Below are positions 26,174 through 33,525 of a DNA stretch of 64,000 nucleotides, piece by piece (position 1 is the stretch's first letter; the number at the start of each line of letters is the position of its first letter). The stretch is taken from assembly GCF_047121295.1 (NCBI RefSeq), contig NZ_CP139447.1, forward strand, positions 6,510,001 through 6,574,000, read 5' to 3'. Both the position numbers and the translations under genes were made by a program. A model generated the notes under the pieces. It made no database searches. It saw nothing but the letters and a program-made list of their open reading frames with translations, and was not told the origin of the DNA. The stretch is from Longispora sp047121295. Its GTDB lineage: Bacteria > Actinomycetota > Actinomycetes > Mycobacteriales > Micromonosporaceae.

Positions 26174-26488
26174 TCAGCCCGCCAGGGTCTCCATCAGCCC
26201 GGTCACGCTGAGCACCTTGTGCACGAGCCCGGTCGCCCCCACCACCCGGAGCACCCGTCCGGCGGCCGTGGCCCGCTTCCACTCCGCGACCAGCACGCCG
26301 AGGCTCGTGGAGTCGATGAACACCACCTGGGACACGTCGACGTGCACCGCCCCGCCGGTCGTCGTCATCGCCTCGTCGATCGCCTGCCGCAGGACGACGT
26401 TGCTGGTGATGTCCAGATCACCGGCGACGACGAGCCGCAGGTCCCCGTTTTCGGGGTGGCCGGTCACCGAGAACGGTCTCATCGCCAC
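26174..26488 (-). CDS. STAS-domain anti-sigma factor antagonist (second copy)
   Basis: A 104-residue single STAS domain with the phospho-acceptor segment SQVVFIDSTSLGVLVAEW. It shares the end pattern GATGLV.KVL.VTG with the STAS gene at 6190 (GATGIVREVLTVTG), so the two are paralogues that may answer different kinases. No kinase or sigma gene is adjacent. The start could also be the Met two codons on. Confidence 0.88.
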   Translation of the reverse strand: MAMRPFSVTGHPENGDLRLVVAGDLDITSNVVLRQAIDEAMTTTGGAVHVDVSQVVFIDSTSLGVLVAEWKRATAAGRVLRVVGATGLVHKVLSVTGLMETLAG

Positions 26489-26638
26489 TGCCTCCGGGCC
26501 GTCGGGGTCGTCGGACGCCCATCGTAGTGATCAGGACCGGGGCGGGCGCCACGCGCCGGCCGCGCCGGCCCGGCGGCCCGACCCCGCCCTTCCCGGCCCG
26601 GTCGTCCCGGGCCCGACCCGGTCGGCCCGGGCCCACGG

Positions 26639-27631
26639 CTATCCCGCGTCGAGCTCCGCCAGCAGCTCGCGCTCCCGGGCCGCCGGCAGCCCCGACTTCC
26701 GCTCCCGGTCCAGCCCCTCCGCCCGTTCCCAGGCCAGCAGGTCGGTCAGCAGCTCGGCCCGTGGCCGGTGCCGGAGCCCGGCCGCCACCGCCGCCGCCCC
26801 GCTGCGGGCCGACCAGCCCTCCCAGCCGGGCTCGACCAGCCACATCGGCAACGAGACCGGCCCCATGTACTGCGCCACCTCCCGCTCCCCCAGCCACGCC
26901 GCCCCGGCCGGCACCACGGGCCCGGTGTGCCCGCCGACGGCCCGGCACTCCCGCAGCCAGTCGCCGAACGGCACCGTCGGACCGACCGTGTCGAACACCC
27001 CGGTGCCGCCGGCCTCCGCCATGTCGAGCAACCAGCCGGCCAGGTCGCGGGCGTCGATCACCTGGGTCGGCGCACCGGGCGAGTCGGGCACCAGCAGCGG
27101 GGCCTCGGGCGCGCGGGCGGCGCGGGCCACCCAGTACCCGGAGCGGCCCGAGTGGTCGCCCGGGCCGCCGATCAGCCCCGCCCGGGCCACGACCAGCCGG
27201 TCACCGACGGCCTCGACGGTGGCCCGCTCGCACGCGACCTTCGCCGCGCCGTACTCCGCCCTGTCCACCGTGTCCGCTTCGGTGGGCGCGAGCAGCGGGG
27301 CGGACTCGTCGGCGCCGGGGACGTCGTTGGCCGCGTACACGTTCACGGAGGACACATAGGTCCAGTGCCGGGCGCGCGGGGCCAGCGCGGCGAGCGCCGA
27401 CCGGACGAAGCCGGGCTGCCAGGACACCTCGACGACGGCGTCCCAGTCCCGGTCGGCCAGCGGCGCGTACACCCCGGGATCGGTCCTGTCGCCCGCCACC
27501 AGCGTCGCGCCCTCGGCCACGTCGCCGCTGGCGCCCCGGGCCAGGCACGTCACCGCGTGCCCGCGCCCGACCGCCTGCCGGGCCACCTCGCGGCCGAGCC
27601 ATGCCGTGCCGCCCAACACCAGGATCTCCAT
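26639..27631 (-). CDS. NAD-dependent epimerase/dehydratase-type reductase
   Basis: A 330-residue extended SDR starting MEILVLGGTAWLGREVARQA with the GGxxxxG dinucleotide motif. YVSSVNVYA is followed by an active-site Tyr in VDRAEYGAAKVACE (YxxxK). The C-terminal half carries VIDARDLAGWLLDMAEAG, the substrate domain found in isoflavone-reductase or sugar epimerase relatives. Substrate not assignable. The upstream in-frame residues MGGA were left out as the ATG at 27631 starts directly with the Rossmann strand. Confidence 0.82.
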   Translation of the reverse strand: MEILVLGGTAWLGREVARQAVGRGHAVTCLARGASGDVAEGATLVAGDRTDPGVYAPLADRDWDAVVEVSWQPGFVRSALAALAPRARHWTYVSSVNVYAANDVPGADESAPLLAPTEADTVDRAEYGAAKVACERATVEAVGDRLVVARAGLIGGPGDHSGRSGYWVARAARAPEAPLLVPDSPGAPTQVIDARDLAGWLLDMAEAGGTGVFDTVGPTVPFGDWLRECRAVGGHTGPVVPAGAAWLGEREVAQYMGPVSLPMWLVEPGWEGWSARSGAAAVAAGLRHRPRAELLTDLLAWERAEGLDRERKSGLPAARERELLAELDAG

Positions 27632-27785
27632 CGCCCCACCCAAGCACCGGTCCGGCGGGGCGCCAACCCCGTTCGCCGTGGGCGCAAGGAGGAGCCCCGG
27701 GCAGCCGCCAGGAGCGGCGCGCCCCGCCGCCGTGCCCGGTGCGGGCCACCACCCCCGGCGGGGTGGGCCGCCGCGACGGCCCGGA

Positions 27786-28397
27786 TCAGCCGCCCAGTTC
27801 GAGCACGTACCGGTCGCCCTCAGGCCGGAACCCGATCCGGTGGTAGTACGGCGCCAGCATGCCGCGCGGGCTCATCACCCGACGGAACCCCCGGTCGACG
27901 AACAGGTGGCTGCGCCGGTAGACGAACTCGCCCGGGGTCAGGTCGCGGAACCTCGGGGTCACGTAGTCCAGTTCGACCTCGGCCACCCCGTCGCCCGCGT
28001 CGCGGGCCAGCACCACGCCGACCGTCTCGTCCCCGGACACCACGAGGAACGCCAGCCCGCCGGCCCGCCGGGCGAATCCCGGGTTGAACCGGGCGATGTC
28101 GGCCGCGTGCGCGGCGAGGACGTGGTCGCAGATCCCGTCGTCCGGGGCGACCTCGACGACGGCGTAGGTGCGCTCGTCGTGCCGGGTCGCCAGCAGCCGG
28201 CGGAGGTAGAACGCGTTGATCAGGGCCAGCACGATGTTCAGGCCGACCATCGGCCACACGGAGCGGGCGGTGTTGTAGCCGATCAGCACGAGGCATCCGA
28301 CCAGGTTGAGGGCCCGCAGCCGCAGGATCCGGGTCTGCAGCAGGGACCAGACCAGCACGGCGGAGCCGGCCCAGCCGACAAGATCGAGCCAGTTCAT
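27786..28397 (-). CDS. YgjV-type membrane protein with GNAT-like tail
   Basis: A 203-residue protein. Residues 1-70 hold three short membrane helices (LVGWAGSAVLVWSLLQTRIL, LVGCLVLIGYNTAR, VGLNIVLALINAFYL), a layout like the YgjV family. The soluble part (about 75-203) has a GNAT-like arrangement: FLVVSGDETVGVVLARD, VELDYVTPRFRDLTPGEFVY and a final YYHRIGFRPEGDRYVLEL. TAGCCT six nt before the ATG at 28397 supports that start and leaderless transcription. The acetyl-CoA loop is not typical, so enzyme activity is doubtful. Confidence 0.7.
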   Translation of the reverse strand: MNWLDLVGWAGSAVLVWSLLQTRILRLRALNLVGCLVLIGYNTARSVWPMVGLNIVLALINAFYLRRLLATRHDERTYAVVEVAPDDGICDHVLAAHAADIARFNPGFARRAGGLAFLVVSGDETVGVVLARDAGDGVAEVELDYVTPRFRDLTPGEFVYRRSHLFVDRGFRRVMSPRGMLAPYYHRIGFRPEGDRYVLELGG

Positions 28398-28470
28398 CAC
28401 GCGAGGCTAGCCGACGGTCCACGCCCCGGGACGGGGTTTGCCGAACCCGGGCCCCGGGTACCCCCTGATC

Positions 28471-28614
28471 ATGAATTTCATCTTGTGGATCCTCGCCGTG
28501 ATCCTGGTCGTGTCCGGGATCGTCGCCCTGTTCCGGAGGCAGATCCTCTGGGGCATCGTGCTCATCGTCGTCGGGCTCCTCGTCGGCCCCGGCGGCGTCA
28601 GCATCTTCACATAA
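28471..28614 (+). CDS. GPGG-motif small membrane protein
   Basis: A 47-residue protein: two hydrophobic helices separated by FRRQ and ending VGPGGVSIFT. The GPGG tail is the mark of a small conserved actinobacterial membrane family that carries this name. It lies alone on the plus strand, divergent from the YgjV-type gene, and is followed within 12 nt by a GGTTACGG element. Role unknown. Confidence 0.75.
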   Translation: MNFILWILAVILVVSGIVALFRRQILWGIVLIVVGLLVGPGGVSIFT

Positions 28615-28626
28615 AAGGACCTTTTT

Positions 28627-28651
28627 CCGGTTACGGCGACACCTGCCCCGG
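28627..28651 (+). repeat. GGTTACGG-core extragenic element, copy E
   Basis: CCGGTTACGGCGACACCTGC begins 12 nt after the GPGG gene stop, preceded by AAAAGGACCTTTTT, which can itself fold. The core is identical over the first 16 bases to copy B on the other strand. A clear partner stem was not found for this copy. Confidence 0.6.
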
Positions 28652-28681
28652 GCGCATCGGCCCTCCCCGCGGGACGGTGGC

Positions 28682-30880
28682 CTAGCGCCGTTCGATCAAC
28701 AAGTCCACGGCATCGGTGAGCTGCCACCACCACGCCGTCGCCCGGTACCGGTGCGGCGCACCCAACGACGCCACCAGCACATCGGCCGACAGCCGGCCGG
28801 CCCGCGCGGCGGCCTGCCCGACCGGCCCGGCCGAGTTGGACACCCGCTCCGGACTGAGCAGCGGCGACGGCCGGCCCCGCCCGGCGAACAGCCCGTCGAG
28901 CAGCATCACCGCGTGGTCGAGCGCGTCGGCGGCCAGCACCGTCGTCGGGTCGGCGGGCACCGGCTCCCAACTGCCGTGCGCCGAACGGTGCATGGGCCGG
29001 GAGTTGGGCTCGCAGGACGCGGCGAGCACCGCGCCGATCCCGAGCAGGTCCACGGTCTGCGCGGGCGGCAGGTCGGCCGCCGGAGGGAGGCTGGCCCACG
29101 GATAGCCGGTCACCAGGTCGGGCCAGTCCCGCCGGCTGAGGAAGTCGGCGAGCCGGTCGGGGGCCCGGAACGCGTACACCCTGCTGGACGAGCCGAGGAA
29201 CAACCGGGGACTCCCGGCGGAGAGCGTGTGGGCGGGGCCGCTGGGCAACTGGAGCACCACGGACACCGGCCCGGCCCGATCCGGCAAGGGTGCGGCGGCC
29301 TGGGCGATCGGATAGCCGCCCGGCGGGGTGAGGGTGTAGGCGGTGGGGGCCGGCTCCGGCTCGGCCCAGATCGGCGCGGGCGGGCCGGCCGGCGGCACGG
29401 GCACCGACGGCGCGGAGGCCTGCGCGGGTGCTGGTGGGGCTGAGGCCCGCGTGGGCGCCGGCGGGGCGGCCACGGCGGCGCTGGCCCGGACGCCGTCCCG
29501 CGCCGGCTGGTCACGCGGCGGGGCCGGCACGACCGGGTCGGCCCACAGCGGGAGCAGCGGGGAGGAGAAGCCGTCCGACTCCACGGGGAGGGTGCGCAGC
29601 TCCTGGGTGTCACCGGAGCTCACGGCCCGGGTCGGGGCCGGCGAGCCGGGCTGGGTCGGGGCCGGCGTCCCGGGCTGGACCTGCGTCGGGGCCGGCGTCC
29701 CGGGTCGGGCTGGCGAGCCGGGCTGGGTCGGCGTCGGGGGCGCGGCCGGTGTCCGGGGCCGGGTCGGCGCCTGGGCCAGGGTCGCCGGGCGGGGGTTCGG
29801 GGCGTAGGCCGCAGCCGCCGTCGGCGGGTCGGTGAGCGCGTCGGGCGGCACCACCAGGCTGCCCTCCGCGACGACCAGCTCCGGCTGTTCGAGCACGGTC
29901 GGGGCCACCCCGAACGCCCGGTGCAGCAGCGTCGCCACCGCCGGCAGCCGGCTGGAACCTCCGACCAGGAACACCCCGGCGAGCCGGCCGGGGTCCTCGG
30001 CACGCGCCGTGACCAGCGCCTCCCGGGTGGCCTCGACGGTCCGGTCGATCAGTGGCCCGGCGAGCTGGTCGAGCTCCTCGCGGCCGATCGGCGCCTCGGC
30101 CTCGATGATCGGCACGTACACGAAGGCCTGGGCCGTGCGGGCCAGCATCTCCTTGGCGCCGCGCACGTCGTCGAGGAACTGCCGGGCCAGCCGCCGGTCG
30201 CTGGCGCTGGCCGGGTCGGCGAGCCGGGCCCACTCCTCGGCGGTGCGGGGCAGCGCGCCCTTCAGGTGCTCGACCAGCGCGGAGTCGATGTCGAGGCCGC
30301 CGACGTCGTTCAGGCCGGCGGCGGACAGCACTGTGGGGCCGGGGCCGACCACGGACGCGTCGAACGTACCGCCGCCGAAGTCGTACACCACGAGGGCTCC
30401 GTCGCGGGCCAGGCTGCCGCGGAGCACCGTGGTGAAGTAGCACGCGGCGGCGACCGGTTCGGCGGCCAGCTTCGGGGTGGGCAGCCCGGCCCGGAGCGCG
30501 GCGTCGGCGAGCGTCCGCAGCCGGTCCGGCCCCCAGCCGGCCGGGTGGGTGAGCACCACCTCGTCGGGCGGGCCGCCGATGGTGCGGACGGCCTCCGTGT
30601 ACACCCGGTGCAGCACCGCCGCGACCAGCGTGACGGCCCGGTCCGCGTTGTCCGCGTCGTCGAGCAGCCGCTTCGGGTTGGGCACGAACCGCTCGGGGGC
30701 CAGCCGGGCGCTGTGCGCGGCGTCGCGGCCGGTGAGCAGCTCGCCGGCCGGGTTGGTGAACACCCCGGACGGCAGCACCGGCGAGCCGTCGAACAGCAGC
30801 TGGCGGACCTGGCCGTCGGGACGACCCAGGACCGCCACGGTGTTGGAGGTACCGAAGTCGATGCCCAGCCGATGACCCAT
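28682..30880 (-). CDS. Hsp70-like ATPase with Pro-rich linker and novel C-terminal domain
   Basis: A 732-residue protein. The first 360 residues are an actin-fold ATPase: GIDFGTSNTVAVL (phosphate 1), VVYDFGGGTFDASVV (phosphate 2) and VFLVGGSSRLPAV (adenosine). The substrate-binding domain of DnaK is absent. In its place is a roughly 180-residue linker of Pro/Ala/Thr repeats (PGTPAPTQ and PGSPAPT), then a 190-residue C-terminal domain with LPDRAGPVSVVLQLPSG and repeated Leu/Ala helices. TAACTT six nt upstream suggests leaderless transcription. Such Hsp70-related proteins in actinobacteria are thought to act in signalling or assembly rather than general folding. Confidence 0.83.
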   Translation of the reverse strand: MGHRLGIDFGTSNTVAVLGRPDGQVRQLLFDGSPVLPSGVFTNPAGELLTGRDAAHSARLAPERFVPNPKRLLDDADNADRAVTLVAAVLHRVYTEAVRTIGGPPDEVVLTHPAGWGPDRLRTLADAALRAGLPTPKLAAEPVAAACYFTTVLRGSLARDGALVVYDFGGGTFDASVVGPGPTVLSAAGLNDVGGLDIDSALVEHLKGALPRTAEEWARLADPASASDRRLARQFLDDVRGAKEMLARTAQAFVYVPIIEAEAPIGREELDQLAGPLIDRTVEATREALVTARAEDPGRLAGVFLVGGSSRLPAVATLLHRAFGVAPTVLEQPELVVAEGSLVVPPDALTDPPTAAAAYAPNPRPATLAQAPTRPRTPAAPPTPTQPGSPARPGTPAPTQVQPGTPAPTQPGSPAPTRAVSSGDTQELRTLPVESDGFSSPLLPLWADPVVPAPPRDQPARDGVRASAAVAAPPAPTRASAPPAPAQASAPSVPVPPAGPPAPIWAEPEPAPTAYTLTPPGGYPIAQAAAPLPDRAGPVSVVLQLPSGPAHTLSAGSPRLFLGSSSRVYAFRAPDRLADFLSRRDWPDLVTGYPWASLPPAADLPPAQTVDLLGIGAVLAASCEPNSRPMHRSAHGSWEPVPADPTTVLAADALDHAVMLLDGLFAGRGRPSPLLSPERVSNSAGPVGQAAARAGRLSADVLVASLGAPHRYRATAWWWQLTDAVDLLIERR

Positions 30881-30925
30881 GCCGCCAAGTTATCGTGCCC
30901 GCCCGGATCCGGGTACGGTCGAGGG

Positions 30926-31402
30926 GTGGAATGGGCCCTGATCCCCGCGCCGTTCGGCCCGCTGGCCGTGGCCTCCGACGAGCACGGGATCTGCCGGATT
31001 CAGTTCGAGGGCGTGCCCGGGCCGCTCGGCGAGAGTCCGTATCTCGACAGTCTCCGCGAGCAGTTGGCGGCGTACTTCGCCGGGGAGCTCACCGAGTTCG
31101 ACGTGCCGCTGTCGGTGCGGTCGGGGAGCCCGTTCGAGCGGCGGGTGTGGGCGGCGCTGCGGGAGATCCCGTACGGCGAGATGGCGACGTACGGGCGGAT
31201 CGCGACGGACCTGGGCGATCCGGGGGCCGCGCGGGCCGTCGGGACGGCGAACAACCACAATCCGCTGCCGATCGTGGTGCCGTGCCACCGGGTGGTGGGC
31301 GCGGACGGGAAGCTGGTCGGGTTCGGGGGCGGGTTGCACCGGAAGAAGCACCTGCTGGAGCTGGAGGCGCGGGTCCGGGTGGAGCGCGAGTTCGGGCTCT
31401 GA
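30926..31402 (+). CDS. ogt: methylated-DNA--protein-cysteine methyltransferase
   Basis: A 158-residue DNA-repair protein that takes the alkyl group from O6-alkylguanine onto its own cysteine. The active site PCHRVVGADGKLVGFGGG is complete, with the Arg-finger region IPYGEMATYGRIA before it. The GTG start is supported by TACGGT at 30914-30919. It diverges from the Hsp70-like gene with both apparently leaderless. Could be named ogt or mgt; ada-type extra domains are absent. Confidence 0.92.
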   Translation: MEWALIPAPFGPLAVASDEHGICRIQFEGVPGPLGESPYLDSLREQLAAYFAGELTEFDVPLSVRSGSPFERRVWAALREIPYGEMATYGRIATDLGDPGAARAVGTANNHNPLPIVVPCHRVVGADGKLVGFGGGLHRKKHLLELEARVRVEREFGL

Positions 31403-31410
31403 GGAGGCTC

Positions 31411-31535
31411 CACCCCGCCGGGCTCCAGCTTGTGGTCCGCGGGCCGGCCCGTGGCTTCACCCCGCCGGGCTCCCGCTTGTGGTGGTCGGTCCGGCCGGTG
31501 GCGGTCGCTTGCCCCGCCGGGCTCCGGCCTGGGGT
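31411..31535. repeat. three degenerate tandem repeats
   Basis: CACCCCGCCGGGCTCC followed by (A/C)GCTTGTGGT occurs at 31411-31436 and 31458-31483 with one difference in 26, and a weaker third copy lies at 31511-31535. Period about 47-53 bp. Non-coding, between ogt and the barstar gene. Confidence 0.55.
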
Positions 31536-31597
31536 TTGCCGGCCGGCGGAGTGCGTCCCGGGGTCCCGGGCCGGGTGGGCGTGACATGATGCGGGAC

Positions 31598-32110
31598 ATG
31601 GCCCGCACGCTGCTGTTCGACGCCTCGGAGATGCCCGCCGAGGGCTGGGACCGGTTGGACTGGCTGCTGCTGCGCGAGTCGCACGTGCACCGGTGCGCCG
31701 ACGGGCCCACCCTGGACAGCGCGGTCGCGAAACTGGAGCGCCTCGACTACAAGGTGGTCCGGCTCGCCGCCGGTTCGTGGCGCGACGGGTCCGACATGCA
31801 CAAGGCGCTGGCCAACGCCCTGGACTTCCCCGGGTACTACGGCGGCAACCTCGACGCGCTCAACGACGTCCTCTGGGACGTGGCCGGCTACGCCTACGGC
31901 GGTGACCCCGCGACGACGGGCACGGTGCTGGCGCTGGACGGCTTCGAGCGGTTCGCGGCCCGGGAGCCGGGGACGGCCGACGCCCTCCTGGACATCTTCG
32001 CGAGCCGGGCGCGGACGGCGCTGGTGATGGGGCATCCGATGTTGTGCCTGGTGGAGGCGAGGATGGAGTTCCCGCCGGTCGGGGCGACCCCGGTGCGGCG
32101 CTGGCCCTGA
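31598..32110 (+). CDS. barstar family ribonuclease-inhibitor-like protein
   Basis: A 170-residue protein. The C-terminal half matches the barstar fold: DMHKALANALDFPGYYGGNL then DALNDVLWDV, the helix that occupies the barnase active site. About 65 residues precede the core, longer than the 90-residue classic barstar. No barnase-type ribonuclease lies in the neighbourhood, so it is an orphan immunity gene or answers a secreted toxin elsewhere. An upstream in-frame ATG at 31586 is also possible. Confidence 0.82.
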   Translation: MARTLLFDASEMPAEGWDRLDWLLLRESHVHRCADGPTLDSAVAKLERLDYKVVRLAAGSWRDGSDMHKALANALDFPGYYGGNLDALNDVLWDVAGYAYGGDPATTGTVLALDGFERFAAREPGTADALLDIFASRARTALVMGHPMLCLVEARMEFPPVGATPVRRWP

Positions 32111-32213
32111 GCCCCGCCGGGCCGCCGGACCCGACCCGGCCGGCCCGACCCCGACCCGTCGTGGCCAGGCCCGGAGACGCCCCGCGCGCGGTGACCTGGC
32201 CCGGCCCGGAGGG

Positions 32214-32278
32214 GCGGGCCGACCCCGCCGGGGGCTCCGGACGACCGTCGGAACCAGGGTCGGGCCCCGCCGTAACCG
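32214..32278 (-). repeat. GGTTACGG-core extragenic element, copy C, with long hairpin
   Basis: On the minus strand GACGGTTACGGCGGGGCCCG starts five nt after the stop of the phosphatase gene. GGCGGGGCCCGACCC pairs with 32214-32226 (GGGCGGGCCGACC in plus orientation) over about 14 positions with one bulge, giving a stable hairpin with a 30-nt loop. Confidence 0.7.
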
Positions 32279-32283
32279 TCGAG

Positions 32284-33435
32284 TCAGTCCTGGGCCAGGA
32301 GCATGATCACGGCGTCGTCGGAGATCCGGCCGCCCTCGGTGTACTCCAGCAGGTCCTTGCGGAGCGCGTCGGCCGCCGCGTCGAGGTCGGTGCGGAAGTC
32401 GCGGGCCGGCGGGCGGCGGAGCAGTCTCTGCAGGGTGCCGGTGGCCGCGCCCCGGACCAGGCCGCCGAGCCGTTCGGTGAAGGGGTAGAAGATGCCGAGC
32501 CGGCGGGCCTCGACGACGCCGTCGGTGACGAGGACCAGGACGTCGTGCGGGCCGCACGGTTCGGTCCACGCGCAGGGTTCGACGGCGCCGAGGTGGCCGA
32601 GGCCGAGGGGCGTGCCGGGGGCCGGCGGCCGGAGTTCGCGCACCTCGCCCTGGGCGTCGACCAGCAGCGCCGGCACGTGGCCACGGTGCAGCATCCGGAC
32701 CTCGCCGGCCCGGAACTCCACGAACAGCGCGGTCACGTAGTCGTCGGGCGGCAGGTGCCGGCGGACGCTGGCCTCGACCTTGCGGGCCAGGTCGGCGAGG
32801 TCGGGCACGTCGTAGGCGGCCTCCCGGAACGCGCCGAGCACGACGGCGGCGGACTGGACGGCTTCGAGTCCCTTGCCGCGCACGTCGCCGATGACGACCC
32901 GGACGCCGTACGGGGTGGACAGCACCTCGTACAGGTCCCCGCCGATCTCGGCCTCCGCCGCCGCCGCCAGGAAGCGCAGCCCGATCCGCACCCCGCCGAC
33001 GGCCGCCGGTTGGGGGCGCAGGACGGCGTGCTGGGCGGCGAGCGCGACCGAGGTGACATCGGCCAGCTGACGTTCACGTTTCTGGCGTAGTCGGGCGAAG
33101 TACACGAAAACTATGGTGGAGAAGATCAGCGCGCCGGTACCGCCGAGGAACCGGTTGTCCTCGAAGGGCTTCTGCACCCCGTCGTACATGCCGAGCAGCA
33201 GCCGTTCGGGCACGGCCACCGCGCCGACGGCGAGCACGACGGACGGCGGGGAGAGGATGGCCGCGATGGCCGGGGCGACGAGGAGGTACGCCACGAAGTA
33301 GGTGCCGCCCCGGCCGATCAGGTCGACGGCGCAGACCAGCACGAGCACGAAGACGGGCGGTCCCCACTCGCGCCACCAGGCGCGCCGGACGGCGGGGACC
33401 GGGGTGCCAGCACCCGCCGGACCGGCAACACTCAT
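32284..33435 (-). CDS. membrane-bound SpoIIE-type PP2C phosphatase
   Basis: A 383-residue protein with four or so helices in the first 120 residues, a short basic coil (ARLRQKRERQLADVTSVALA) and a PP2C domain. Metal residues lie in AEIGGDLYEVL and VIGDVRGKGLEAVQ, then LVLVTDGVVEARR and ISDDAVIMLL. SpoIIE/RsbU relatives dephosphorylate STAS antagonists and so switch on sigma factors; the STAS proteins at 6190 and 26174 are candidate substrates. GATAAT six nt before the ATG at 33435 favours that start over an upstream one and a leaderless message. Confidence 0.88.
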   Translation of the reverse strand: MSVAGPAGAGTPVPAVRRAWWREWGPPVFVLVLVCAVDLIGRGGTYFVAYLLVAPAIAAILSPPSVVLAVGAVAVPERLLLGMYDGVQKPFEDNRFLGGTGALIFSTIVFVYFARLRQKRERQLADVTSVALAAQHAVLRPQPAAVGGVRIGLRFLAAAAEAEIGGDLYEVLSTPYGVRVVIGDVRGKGLEAVQSAAVVLGAFREAAYDVPDLADLARKVEASVRRHLPPDDYVTALFVEFRAGEVRMLHRGHVPALLVDAQGEVRELRPPAPGTPLGLGHLGAVEPCAWTEPCGPHDVLVLVTDGVVEARRLGIFYPFTERLGGLVRGAATGTLQRLLRRPPARDFRTDLDAAADALRKDLLEYTEGGRISDDAVIMLLAQD

Positions 33436-33525
33436 ACCGGCATTATCGCTTTTGGCCCCACCAGCCGGACGGCTACCCACGAACCGCCGATCCGGCCGAC
33501 CCGGGCCGGGCTGTTCGGACACCCC

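Noticed and set aside
31403..31597. Tandem repeats before the barstar gene as a CRISPR or attachment site
   Set aside because: Only three degenerate copies with similar rather than unique spacers; a plain tandem repeat.
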